A stretch of DNA of 64,000 nucleotides from Annulohypoxylon bovei var. microspora (Eukaryota; Ascomycota; Sordariomycetes; Xylariales; Hypoxylaceae), in NCBI GenBank assembly GCA_022836615.1, contig MU405272.1, positions 62,001-126,000 on the forward strand, written 5' to 3'. The notes beneath the pieces were generated by a model. The model did not search any database. It was not told the origin of the DNA and saw only the letters and a program-made list of their open reading frames with translations. Of the stretch, positions 34,458 to 45,500 are shown one piece after another; within the stretch, counting starts at the first letter, position 1; every line of letters begins with the position of its first letter. Position numbers and translations under genes: made by a program.

Positions 34458-35113
34458 GTTGATTTGATCTTTCTTAAGTGTTGATGAGTAAATTGTGTAA
34501 GAGGAGATTCAAGTGATATGATACTGAATTGGTGTTTTATCTGCTGGTTTGTGTTTATGTGAAGCACTTTGGCCATGATTTATATAACAGCAGGTATATA
34601 TGTATGGTATGGTGTTATATGGATCGGACTATACCGGATACCTTCTAGTGAAACAATCAATCCCGCGGTGTTTGTTGACTGAAGAATAACGGGGTTGGGA
34701 AAATCCTAGCGAATTTACTAGTCAATTGTAAAAATTCTTTTTCTAATACGTTTTCGCCTTAATATTATCATGATATTTTCTGTTTACTGATCCGATTAGA
34801 AGAGAATTAAGGTATTAGTACTAATAGTTTAGGAATTAGAATACCTAGGGGAAGGTACATTTCTCTCGTGATAGAAAGGGGCGGTTGAATCCCGCGGGAT
34901 TACGTAATACGATCAGACTATTCTCAAACCGCAGTTCGCAAAATCCGCGGGGTCGAACGTCGATCTCACCATCATCAATCTTGGTTAGTGATCATCAACT
35001 CCAGTCTCCCATTACCGCGGATATTCTGCTCGCATCTTGCCAAAATCTGGTCTAGACTTGGGGAATACTAGCGGAAATACATACTAGCTGGGATCTATTT
35101 CTATCCTATTGGG
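34458..35113. promoter_or_regulatory. Divergent promoter between SDR gene and Zn2Cys6 regulator
   Basis: No gene. CGG triplets that Zn2Cys6 proteins often bind are sparse. CCGCGG-type sequence occurs near 34660-34670, 34895 and 34950-35020. The regulatory role is inferred from position only. Confidence 0.35.
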
Positions 35114-37271
35114 ATGAGCGACTCTGGAATGAAATGCCTCCCCGATGCAATGACAGGGGCCTCCGCATCGTGTAGTCCGGCGCCTTACGGACAAGCATGT
35201 GCCGGCTGCTCCCGTGCTAAATGCAAATGCTTTTATCGGTCTGATGGGTCTTCTTGTGAGCGATGCCATCGCCTGGGGAAGACTTGCGAACCTGCGCTGG
35301 CTCTTCGTAAGCGAAAGGCTCATACACCACCACCGCCACCTACGCAACCTCATCCCCCGCCCCATAATTCGCGGCTCGAGGAGAAGCTAGATGATCTGGT
35401 AACCTTATTACGGTCTCAAGCTGCTGAGAAGCAGGGTCAGGCTCAGACTCCATCCCAAAGGCTCACACCACAGTCAACATCAGAGGGGACACCTGGTGGC
35501 TACGGTGACTCTATGTCCTCGATGTCAGCGCAGGAGAATCCGGACATCGCGATAGATACTGCGGCTAGTGTTGTTCATATTCTACGCCCTGTGTCACCCC
35601 CCATGTTACCCTTACCCATATATGACGATATCTCTATCCACAATTTACCAGAACGGGTTGCAGAAGAGCAGCTGGATACATTTCGTCGCTTTTTTCTTTC
35701 GATGTTTCCGTTCGTTCACATCCCTACCACTACGAGCGCAGCTGAGCTTCGTCGCGAGAAGCCCTTTCTCTGGCTTGTAATAATGGCCTTGACTCCTAAG
35801 ATGGTCGCGCAGCAATTTGCAATAGAGGCGACTATATGGCACATCATATCACGCAGAATAGTAGCGCAACATTTCATTGATTTAGATTTACTCCTCGGTG
35901 TTATTTGCTTTGCTTCATGGTCTGTTATACCTGACTAATTCCTAACCTAGCTTCCATGATTAACTACCTAGGGAGGTAGGTACTAGGTATGCAATAACTT
36001 GAGCTGACCGTCTTCAATCGTAGGTCTCACTACTTCAAAAAAGACAAGCCCTTCATGAGCATGCTTTCCCAAATCGCTATATCCCTTGCTCTCGAGTTGG
36101 GTATCCATCGTAATCCATCCACGACCCCGCTACGACGTAGTCGTCTCCCAACCCAATTACCTGAGAGACAACGTCCTCGAACGATAGAAGAGCGCCGCAC
36201 CATGCTTGCTGTGTTTCATCTTTCATCCTCGTAAGTATTGTACTTCTAACATCTCGAAGGGTAAAGAGTACCCTAAGTGCTCCGTTAACTCAGGGTCATT
36301 AGCACATGGGCAACATACAGGATGACCGAACCTCTTCGCTGGACGTCATATTTGGATGAATGCCTCCGTATCTTTAGTGAAGGAAGAGAAACTCATCTAG
36401 ACATTCTCTTAACTGCGCAAATAAAGTGTCAAATAATAACGAATCACCTAAGTTGCGCTTCCTTAGACGAAACAGTAGGAACAGAAAGTCCAAAAGCGCC
36501 GTCGGTAGCCTTGAATACGGCTCTATTAAGACAACTCAATGATATCCGACAGAACTTACCCGCTGATATTTCATCACATAGTCAGGACCTCCCAGACCCT
36601 TAGTTGTTGGGTAAATTTAACCATTCCTAGGGACTACACAATTCTACCTCATCCACACAGAACTTAGAATCCGAGAATCTGTGCTTGGCCGATCGAAACC
36701 CCCAGACCAGACCGGCATGTCTCAGTTGCAACGAATGCAGGACCTTGAGGCACTCCTAAGCACTATTGAACGATGGTTTAAGGTGTATTCGGCGATGCCG
36801 TTATGCGACTGGATTGGGTTCACGGCCGACGTCTTCACCCAGTTTATGCAATTTCTAGTCGTGCCCTTTAAGCTCTCCATCCTCAACGAACCCGGGTGGG
36901 ATGTTCAAGAACTACGTCGACGGGCCGACGTTTTCGAGAGCCTAGACCTCGCAGCCGATAATATCAGCCGTGTCCCGGGGATAGTAGGTATGGTAGATGC
37001 GGACGGGCCGCGGTGCGGGCTCTTCTTCAAGCTTACGCGGCTCCTCAAAGACATCAAGGCCCTGTTCCTGGCCGAGATGCCGCCACCCACCGCCTTCCCG
37101 ACCCCGGCTACCGGTGCTGACGCGAACGATACCAACGACGGCACCGGCGGAGCCGAGTTCATGGATTTTTCGTTCTCGGATGAATTCCTCTTGGGGATGC
37201 TACAAGATGACATTTCAAGCTTGGCTTGGGATTTTAGAGCGGATAGTTCGTATATGCCTTTTCCTGCGTAG
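35114..37271 (+). CDS. Zn2Cys6 transcription factor with fungal-specific middle domain
   Basis: Exons 35114-35919, 36024-36230, 36294-36580 and 36631-37271 give 646 residues. The binuclear cluster is complete: Cys29-x2-Cys32-x6-Cys39-x8-Cys48-x2-Cys51-x6-Cys58. A Pro-rich linker and a short coiled segment (RLEEKLDDLVTLLRSQ) follow. The middle homology region is recognisable: SHYFKKDKPFMSMLSQIAIS, LALELGIHRNPS, then RTMLAVFHLSSSVISTWA. The third intron uses a weak GTCAGG donor at 36581. I chose it because it is the only phase-1 donor before an in-frame stop and gives a normal 50-nt intron. The C-terminus is acidic with Phe-rich FMDFSFSDEFLLGML, a plausible activation region. It probably regulates a metabolic or stress pathway; the nearest candidate target is the divergent SDR. 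Confidence 0.9.
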
Positions 37272-37684
37272 ATTTATGACTACGTTACAGAGAATAAAAA
37301 TCTTCTGGGCATCTATACATTTTATTTACAAGACTCATACGGCCAAGTTACTATTACGTAAGATTGTATAAGATCTTTATCGTCTGTTTTTGATGCCTAC
37401 CTAGATAAGTATCTAGAGTAGGATCGAAAGGCATGTGACCTTTCTATACTATTCATGCAGGCTGTCATGCTTGTGGTGGCAGTGCCCTGTCCATACGTAG
37501 ACAAGCGCAATTTTTCCTCAGCCCTTCTACGTATTGGAGGCCTACATTCTAATCATCATATATAGCAGATGGAATTCATTCTTGGCTCATTTAAGACCCA
37601 AGTATCCAAGTCGTGTTACGCTACCGGATAAATCTTCAAAAGCGAAATTTTGTTACAGGTCACATTATAAAGTATTTCGCTAAA
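37272..37684. other. Intergenic, promoter of the HET gene
   Basis: No coding sequence supported. Confidence 0.5.
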
Positions 37685-39487
37685 ATGCGACTCATAAATA
37701 CTATAGACTATAAGATGGAGGAGTTCTTTGGCGATCAGATACCCGAATATGCCATTCTCTCCCACACTTGGGAAAAGGGGGAGGTGACCTTTCAGGATTG
37801 GCAAAACATTCATTCTTCGTCGGTTCGCGAAAAGCCTGGGTTCATCAAAATCACCGGCGCATGCGAGCAGGCAGTACTTGACGGTTTCGATTGGCTATGG
37901 GTTGACACGAACTGCATTGACAAGAGCAGCTCAGCAGAGTTGACCGAGTCAATCAACTCTATGTTCGTGTGGTACCGCGATGCGAAGATCTGTTACGCAT
38001 ACATGCAAGATGTTTCGTCAAATGGTTCTCATGGGCGGTCGGAAGAAGTCATCTCTTTATTCAAGAAGAGTAGATGGTTTGACCGAGGTTGGACGCTCCA
38101 AGAGCTCCTCGCGCCTAGGAAAGTTGTGTTCTATACTGGAGATTGGAAGAGAATCGGATCAAAAGCCGAGTCCCTGACGCCTAAGATAGCCGAAATAACT
38201 GGTATCGATGAGATGTACCTAGACGGCTCAATGTCCCTAAGCTCGTCGAGTATTGCCAAAAGACTGTCTTGGGTCGCGAACCGAAAGACGACTCGAGTCG
38301 AGGATATCGCATATTGTCTACTGGGTATCTTTGATATAAACATGCCACTTCTATACGGCGAAGGGATAAAGGCCTTTACGAGACTACAACAAGAGATTAT
38401 CAAGTCCTCAAGCGACCATACCATTTTCTGCTGGACGTGGAACAACGACGTACCTTCCGACTGGGTGAGCATGTTGGCTCCGTCGCCAAAGTTGTTCTCG
38501 GAGTCGGGGGAATTTGTTCGGAAGGACGGAGTCGCCAAGTTAAAACCATACTCGATGACGAATGTCGGTTTATCCATACAATTACCAGTTGTTTATAGTA
38601 GTCGATTTATATATGCTATTCTCAATGTCGGCAAGGAATTCGGAGAGCATTACGAATACGCCGGGATCCCCTTACGGACGGTTCGCTCGCGTAATCAGTT
38701 CGATCGCTGCTATTTTCCCGAAGCTCCGGTTTTACTAGATCGACCAACACTTGTAGGACGACATAAACATTCTGGGGGAGTGAGTGGGGAGCATCTCATG
38801 GTCCGATCCAGCCATGACGGCCCAGGGCAAAGTCCAACCTCGCTTCAACTAAGCCGTTACAACATACTCATTCTAGTAGATCCGGAATGTTCTTTCTTAC
38901 ATACTAATGGAAAGTCTCTATCATCAACAAGCGAGACCGAATACTTTGGGCTAGGCACTCGTGATTTTGGCTTTGGAACGCCTAGAGAACCGACTGAGAC
39001 AGGAGATACAATCGGCTTACGTAAGATAAAAGAAGGCGAGTCATCTATCTACGCAACAGTCGTTCGGATTAGGAATAAGAAAACTCAACACTACGCCGAT
39101 ATGTTATTTGCGCTTAAATTAGGACCTGCAGGGGCCAAGTTCCCCAGCTGGTTCTGTCAAGTCTCACCAGACCGCCACCAAGGCAATGGCCGTAGCTCTT
39201 CAAGAACTTTAAGAAAGTCGGTTGCAGAAGTAATCGACAGGATTGAAACATCTCAATTTACGCAGACGAGGGATATAGCGGATGACGGGTCCTGGTGTAT
39301 TAAATTAGGAGGGACTGTGTTAGCAAATGATAAAGCCGAGCTTCGCACTGTTCGCATATGCAATGGCCAGGACTTTTACGACGACGAGGAGTTCTTCGGT
39401 AACGAAACGATGTCAGACTCAGATGCGGCTGAGAGTTCGATTGCTCGTTCAAAAGCTAAAGTCAAGAAGATGATAGAACGAATATAA
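37685..39487 (+). CDS. HET-domain (heterokaryon incompatibility) protein
   Basis: A single exon of 600 residues starts at ATG 37685. The HET domain has all three conserved boxes: YAILSHTWEKGEVTFQDW (about 22-39), ACEQAVLDGFDWLWVDTNCIDK with SSAELTESINSMFVWYRDAK, and SRWFDRGWTLQELLAPRKVV. A following WVANRKTTRVEDIAYCLLGI with FDINMPLLYGEG and FTRLQQEIIK is the extension typical of HET-D/HET-E-like N-termini. The remainder (about 260-600) has no NACHT or WD motif. HET domains trigger programmed cell death after non-self fusion; here activation would need a partner or signal. A TPR gene follows 430 bases downstream on the same strand. Confidence 0.92.
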   Translation: MRLINTIDYKMEEFFGDQIPEYAILSHTWEKGEVTFQDWQNIHSSSVREKPGFIKITGACEQAVLDGFDWLWVDTNCIDKSSSAELTESINSMFVWYRDAKICYAYMQDVSSNGSHGRSEEVISLFKKSRWFDRGWTLQELLAPRKVVFYTGDWKRIGSKAESLTPKIAEITGIDEMYLDGSMSLSSSSIAKRLSWVANRKTTRVEDIAYCLLGIFDINMPLLYGEGIKAFTRLQQEIIKSSSDHTIFCWTWNNDVPSDWVSMLAPSPKLFSESGEFVRKDGVAKLKPYSMTNVGLSIQLPVVYSSRFIYAILNVGKEFGEHYEYAGIPLRTVRSRNQFDRCYFPEAPVLLDRPTLVGRHKHSGGVSGEHLMVRSSHDGPGQSPTSLQLSRYNILILVDPECSFLHTNGKSLSSTSETEYFGLGTRDFGFGTPREPTETGDTIGLRKIKEGESSIYATVVRIRNKKTQHYADMLFALKLGPAGAKFPSWFCQVSPDRHQGNGRSSSRTLRKSVAEVIDRIETSQFTQTRDIADDGSWCIKLGGTVLANDKAELRTVRICNGQDFYDDEEFFGNETMSDSDAAESSIARSKAKVKKMIERI

Positions 39488-39917
39488 TTAATCGGATGAT
39501 TAGGTACCTTTGACTAATAACGACTTTTGACTCTCGAAGACTCAACCCTAGGTCACTGCAATATAGAATTTGCAAACATATCCAACTCATTGGTAGCTAC
39601 CTACCTATCCATTCAAAAATGTCCACTCACACGGAAATAAATTCGAAATATTGTACGAAATACCTGGATGTCGCCATTACTACCTCCATAAGCAGTTCAT
39701 CCCACTCACTCGTAATGGGTGGACTACGAGCTACCATACAATATATATACATGGGTTTTCTGCGCTTAAATTGAAAGATTATAGAACCGTCCTTGAATAT
39801 CGAATTACCAAATCTACTAATGCGATCAAGGCACATTATATCGCTTGGATAAATCTTTTTATTTTTTATTGGAAATAATACAGGATAGAACCTGGGGGTT
39901 ATCTCCGCTGGGAATTG
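39488..39917. other. Intergenic between HET and TPR genes
   Basis: No gene seen; it is AT-rich toward the TPR start. Confidence 0.5.
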
Positions 39918-42080
39918 ATGAGAATTCCCGATAACTCCTTCGCTACGATGTCTACAATGAGCGTCGACCAAAACCACAACCTAGATACAATGGTTGAGTT
40001 AGCATGCTCCTACAAACAGCAAGGTCAACTCAAAGATGCCGAAATACTTTTGGTCAGAGCAGATACCCTCCTCACAGACGCACCAGGGAATACGCGCCTG
40101 AAATTGCAGATCCGTTGGCAAATAGCCTCTATCAGACTCCACCTCGGAAAGTATGAGGATGGCAAGAATGACCTCAAAGCTACCCAACGTGGTATTAAGG
40201 ATCTCGTATCTGGAACCGCCGATGACAAGGACTTCAAGGGGCAGCTTGAATTCGACTGTCTTCGATTGCTAGCGCGCCACAAGTTTATGATAGGCGATTG
40301 GAAGAATGCTGCTCGGGAGTTTCGAAAGCTACTTGAGCACAAGAAGTATTCCTTCAAAATCAACAGAGATCTCGCGCTGACCTATGGATATCTGGGAGAC
40401 TATGCCCGAGCAAAGAGCCATATCGAAATAGCGTGGAGTCACCTCAACCCGCTAGGAGACAGTGGACATGCCGTCGACTCAAAGGTTCTCGCTACCTCCT
40501 CCCTATTCGACCATGATAGAGTACTGGAGATCAAACGCTGCGGCGTGAGAATCGTCGAAACTACTATAGATATGCTACATGGGAACTACCAGACCGCCCT
40601 TCAGGGAGCTACCAAATCGCTACGCTTTATGGAGGAGACTTTCGGCCCTGTTCACTTCAAGACTCTAGCAGTAGCGAATCTCGAATTATGGTGTCTTGTC
40701 CATGAAGGTCGATTCGCGCGATCGTCTATGCATGGCAACTTTCTTGAAGATATCGAGCGCCGTTGTTCGACAGCCGTTGAACGACTGACCCACAACCTAG
40801 GTCATCGCCACCCTCTAACCCTTGAATCGATGAAATGCCTTGTGCGGGTCTTCCGACGCCAAGCCCGCTTTACGGAAGCTATCGACACCGGAAAACTGCT
40901 CTGCGAAAACGCAACTCAGACTCTAGGCCATCTCCATCCTCAAACAATAGATATCAAATGCGAACTAGCTGCAGCCCACCTCTCAGGTGGTAATTATCGG
41001 ACCTCGGTATTTATGTTTGCGGACGTCCTAAGAGAGGCAGAGCATATCCTAGGCTCTGAACACCCGAAGATTCTTCAGTATGGTTTCGAACTAGCCCGTG
41101 CCTATCTCTACAATGGAAAGATAACCAAGGCGTCCGACAAAGTCCTGAAGATAGTCCTGAAGCAGATACGCCGCATATACGGGGGCCGAGGCTCTGCTAT
41201 ACCGCAGACAAATACACCCAGTCTGCAAACCCTTGTCTGGGCGCTAGAAGCCTGGATACGGAACGACCTAGAATTCCAGATACATCCTTACTTGATCTCT
41301 GGTTTACAACTGCTTGCCCAGATTGAACTCCGGAGGTGTCAGACAAGAGTTCCCGGAGGGGATCTGGCTATAGCTGAACGTATTCTCAGGTTTCTCATGG
41401 GAAGGGTCTCGATATCGAACGGCGACGGCGAAAAGTCCGTGACGAAAGCCTCGATACTTTTTGACTTCGCAATCGTGCTTCGGGAGAAGTATCCCGATAG
41501 TAGTGACCTCTACGAAAGCATAGAGATACTAGAAGAGGTTGTGCGAGACAGAGAGGTGCTATTCGGGGAGCAACACGTAGAGACTCTGCGTGCTCAACAG
41601 GAGCTTACGAAAGCCAAGTTCATGCAAGAAGTATCGAGAGCAGAAGCAAATGGGGATGATTACTTCAACTCAGCGGCGTTCGAGTCCGTCTCAAAATACA
41701 TACTGGACTCTCTCGAGTCTAGGTACGGGTCGCAATACCCACAAACCTTGAGTTCTCGGCTATGGTGCCTCCAGCTGGACCTCATGATGTGCACGTTTAC
41801 CAGCGCAGGTATCGAAGAGCAAGTCCTAAACATCACGCGCATCCTATCAGCCCCGGGACTTGTCTCCGAACGGCCAGTGGAATCAATAGCGACAAAGATC
41901 GCATTGGCTAACATCCTAGTCAGATATGGAATATCTCATTGGGCTAGAGAGCTTTTGGACTCTACTGAGAAGCAAATCGATGAAGTTTGGGTAGAAGACA
42001 TGGGTCCTCGTGACGCACTGGATGGGCTCAGAATCGTGATTGGAGAGATCAACGTAATGGTTCGGGGGAGCATTACATGA
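39918..42080 (+). CDS. Tetratricopeptide-repeat protein of kinesin-light-chain/NLR-tail type
   Basis: One exon of 720 residues from ATG 39918; a start at 39948 is also possible. Residues near 300-410 carry long-spaced TPR units of the form TLGHLHPQTIDIKCELAAAH, ILGSEHPKILQYGFELARAY and NLGHRHPLTLESMKCLVRVF. Earlier helical pairs (LACSYKQQGQLKDAEILLVR, LALTYGYLGDYARAKSHIEI) and a later unit (LFGEQHVETLRAQQELTKAK) extend the array. Repeats of about 42 residues with G-x-x-HPxTL are found in kinesin light chains and in the sensor ends of fungal NLR proteins. No NB-ARC/NACHT or other catalytic motif is visible. Proximity to the HET gene suggests, but does not prove, a self-recognition role. Confidence 0.75.
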   Translation: MRIPDNSFATMSTMSVDQNHNLDTMVELACSYKQQGQLKDAEILLVRADTLLTDAPGNTRLKLQIRWQIASIRLHLGKYEDGKNDLKATQRGIKDLVSGTADDKDFKGQLEFDCLRLLARHKFMIGDWKNAAREFRKLLEHKKYSFKINRDLALTYGYLGDYARAKSHIEIAWSHLNPLGDSGHAVDSKVLATSSLFDHDRVLEIKRCGVRIVETTIDMLHGNYQTALQGATKSLRFMEETFGPVHFKTLAVANLELWCLVHEGRFARSSMHGNFLEDIERRCSTAVERLTHNLGHRHPLTLESMKCLVRVFRRQARFTEAIDTGKLLCENATQTLGHLHPQTIDIKCELAAAHLSGGNYRTSVFMFADVLREAEHILGSEHPKILQYGFELARAYLYNGKITKASDKVLKIVLKQIRRIYGGRGSAIPQTNTPSLQTLVWALEAWIRNDLEFQIHPYLISGLQLLAQIELRRCQTRVPGGDLAIAERILRFLMGRVSISNGDGEKSVTKASILFDFAIVLREKYPDSSDLYESIEILEEVVRDREVLFGEQHVETLRAQQELTKAKFMQEVSRAEANGDDYFNSAAFESVSKYILDSLESRYGSQYPQTLSSRLWCLQLDLMMCTFTSAGIEEQVLNITRILSAPGLVSERPVESIATKIALANILVRYGISHWARELLDSTEKQIDEVWVEDMGPRDALDGLRIVIGEINVMVRGSIT

Positions 42081-42543
42081 AAACTTTGGATTGGCAAAGT
42101 TTAATCAAGATGAAGAAGAAATGAGATGACTAAAGAATTACTAAGTACAACATGATGACTAATATACTACAAAGAGATTACTAAGGAATTACTAAGATAT
42201 TATTAATGGATGATTAATTGCTTATTAAGGAGTTTTGAGAATTATGAAGGAATTACTAAGCGATATTCTCTCTTCACAAAAGCGTTTGCAACTTCAGCCG
42301 ACTATTTCGAAGTTCAGTCAGTAGAAAAGTAAGAGGAGCTAGGTTGATTTATTTTTCAAAAGGAGCACCCAAAGCATGTTAGAAAAAACGTGCGGTATAT
42401 TGATAATTGTACTTCGCCACTCTACATTTACCATGTGTATTTTACTCCACGGCGAAACTTACGATACACAACCAAAAGCTAGTGGCATCTGTGCCTCCGC
42501 ATCCACCAACACATGAACTAGAAGTTAATTTTCCATAGCTAAG
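42081..42543. other. Convergent intergenic stretch with GAATTACTAAG repeats
   Basis: GAATTACTAAG occurs exactly at 42135, 42186 and 42250, with a close variant at 42176. No gene. Confidence 0.55.
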
Positions 42544-45500
42544 TTATCTCTTCTGCAGTAGCTTAGCCATAATCTTGTCGGCGCTATCCACGTTAACGTG
42601 ACTCGCGTCACGGCCCTCGACCTTCATATCGTGATACCAGTCCGGAGTCGACTTGTACTGGTATCTCATCGTCTGATATGAACTGTTCTGCTGTCGAGCT
42701 TCCATGGCACATTCGTATAGGTGGTTTCCGCATTTGGTTTTTGCCACTCTAGCCCTAGGACGCGGTGCGTGCCAGATCGATCTTTGCACCTTACCCTCGT
42801 CCACACAATGTCTCGAGGGCAGCTCATGTTGCTGTGCTACTAGCGGAGGGTCTGAGAACTTCATAGTCGTGTCCACGTGCCATTCGGTCCTCGGAATTAG
42901 TATCCATTGTATTCCTCGTAAAAGATTTTCGAAGGGAGGCATCCAAGTTTTACCATCGCTAAACATCTCTTGGAGCCTTCGGTAGGTCACATCTAAAGGG
43001 TTGTCTGATGACTTGAACTCAAGATTTGTGCTGCTGCTAACAAAGACCTTCGCAAGGTGATACCGGCTATCTTTCAGCGGTAATTCTTGCTTAACAATAT
43101 CTATCAGTTTTCGTTGCATATCCAGGAGGAAAGATCCTGAATGTACTCTGTCGGAAGCATGTAGGTCCCAGAAGAACAACTCGATTCTGCCATACGTATT
43201 AGGTGACAAATGAGGGTCGACGGGTCTAATCACTGCGAGCCAAGGGTGGCGTCCGTATGTATGGGGAGATGCCTTCGAATCCCACTCTTTATCTATGGTG
43301 TAGAATAGACCGTACCAAGTGTTTATCCCTCTGCTGAACGGCGGAGTCTTGCCGATCCAATTCTTGAAGGTGTCGTACTCGCATCTTGGATCGCCGAAGT
43401 GATCAGCCATCGGCACATTGAACCACGACACAGGATTGGCATGCAGCCTAGCCCAATTTCCTCCCCTAAATTGATTGAACAGGTCTGTGATATGCTGGCG
43501 TATCTCAGAAGCACTATCGTTCTTGAATATATCACTCTTGAATTCGGACAACGTACGGGAGACGGGCGTGGTCGGAGTTGACCCAGTGTTGACGTAGCTG
43601 GGGCTCGTAGGAATATTTTGACCAAAGCCCTGGGCGTGCTCTGCTACCGAGGCGGCCTCTGTTGTTCGGCGACGTTCGTCTTCGTGAATCAAAGCGACGT
43701 CAGGGTTACCTACTGTTTCCGCAGTGTAAACAGGTATTTCGATATTCCTGTATGCCGCCCTATTTTTGTTGTTACTCGAACCGAGTACAGTAAATTTGCG
43801 ATACTGATCGCACTTTAGACTTGACCACCAACAGAACCAGTTAACTAGACTTTGTTCGTCGTTTGGGTCAATGAAATCCGTGATCCAGTATACCTTACGT
43901 ATCTCCTCACTGGCTTCTTCATCTCCGAAGTTCTCCATGATGTCCTTCAAGACCTCCCATGACTTGAACCTCGCCTCAAGGTCGGCTTTGCTGACGCCAA
44001 GTTCTACCATCATTTCCTCACGCTTGGGACTATTTTGATGTGATGAGCAAATTGCTTCGTATTCCTTTGCCTTCTCTAACGTGATGGCTTTCAGATAATT
44101 GGGGAAATCTGCACAGGCCATAATCAGGTAGTGCGGATTGACGCAATAATTCCTAAACCATTCTAAGAAGTGGCAGAGTCTAACTGGATCAGAAAGAGCG
44201 AAACTTGGAGTGATTAAGAACGCTCGACCGTGGGGGAATAGTCGTGTCATTTGAAGTGTCCCAGGCTCAATCGCTGTGTCTACATCTGATGGGAATCTTG
44301 GTGTGTCGTATTGTCCGGTGGCAAGGTCCCAAAATGTGTAACAGCGCTTGTTATCGAGTAGTAGAAACACGCGCGGCAGCTGTCGGACGGCGATACTCAC
44401 ATCCTCGTGAAGGATAATAGTGCCTGCCGCCCCGGCTCTTACAGTTTCATTGAACTTGGCCCAGCTATCCTTGATCTCATTGGAGAAAATACGGCAGTGT
44501 GGCTGACTAGACCCTATAATCTTGGATTAGCGACGATATATATTTATATATTAAATTACACTACTTGGATTGAACTTACGCAGCCAAAGCTTAATCAAAT
44601 TGCACGCTTGAGTCTCCCTTCTAGGAAACAGTAGCATGAACACTTGTTTATCCCTCGCTTTTGGTTCTTGAGGCAGGAAGTGGGAGAAGTCCAACCCAAA
44701 TAGGTGTTTGCTGAGTATCTGACAATGCGACTCTACCTTTATATCACCTAAGCGAACCGGAGCACGGGGGGTTGGTATTGGAGGATAGAGCCTCGCATCG
44801 GCTTTTGATCTGTAGATCATATGCCGCAGGGGCGATTCTGAATCGTTTTTGTCTTTAACGACTCCATCCCAACCGTCGCAATTTGAAGGATAGACAAGAA
44901 TTGAGAAGTGTTCGGTCACTAAGTGGCTCCCATACGAGCCCCGACGGAGGTGCTCGGCTATGTTCGTCAAGGTTGATTTAATCTCGTTTGAAGTAGACTC
45001 GACGGCTCCGGTGGAGAGCTGTTCTTCTACTAGATCAGATTGATGAGGGAGAAAATTGTACGAAGTACAAACTGAACCGAAGTCCAGCGTTTCTTGAGCA
45101 ACAAAAGCCGATAGCCATGGCTGGCTTTGGCGAGAAATGCCACTGAACAAAACCCGGACTGGTTCAGATCCAGCTTTGCCGAAAACGGCCGCCTTAGCAA
45201 CGACTTGGACCTGACTTCTCTCTTGGTAGCTAGCTAATGATAGTTTCCTTGCTGGTGGAAAAGCTCTGGCTGATCCTGGGCTTTCCGGGGGGTGGTTCAC
45301 ACCATCTAGTCCACCTGCAGTGCGGTCGACTACGTTGTCCGCAGCGTCTACCATCGGTATATCCTCCGACACGACGTCTTGCGCTTCAGTAAAACGCACA
45401 GACTTCTTTGCCTTTGGCACCGGTAAAGTACTAGTCGTGTTACTAGGCGATATCGCCGTCGGACTTTGAACAAGGGGGGGCGGTTCCGGGGGTGCAGAGG

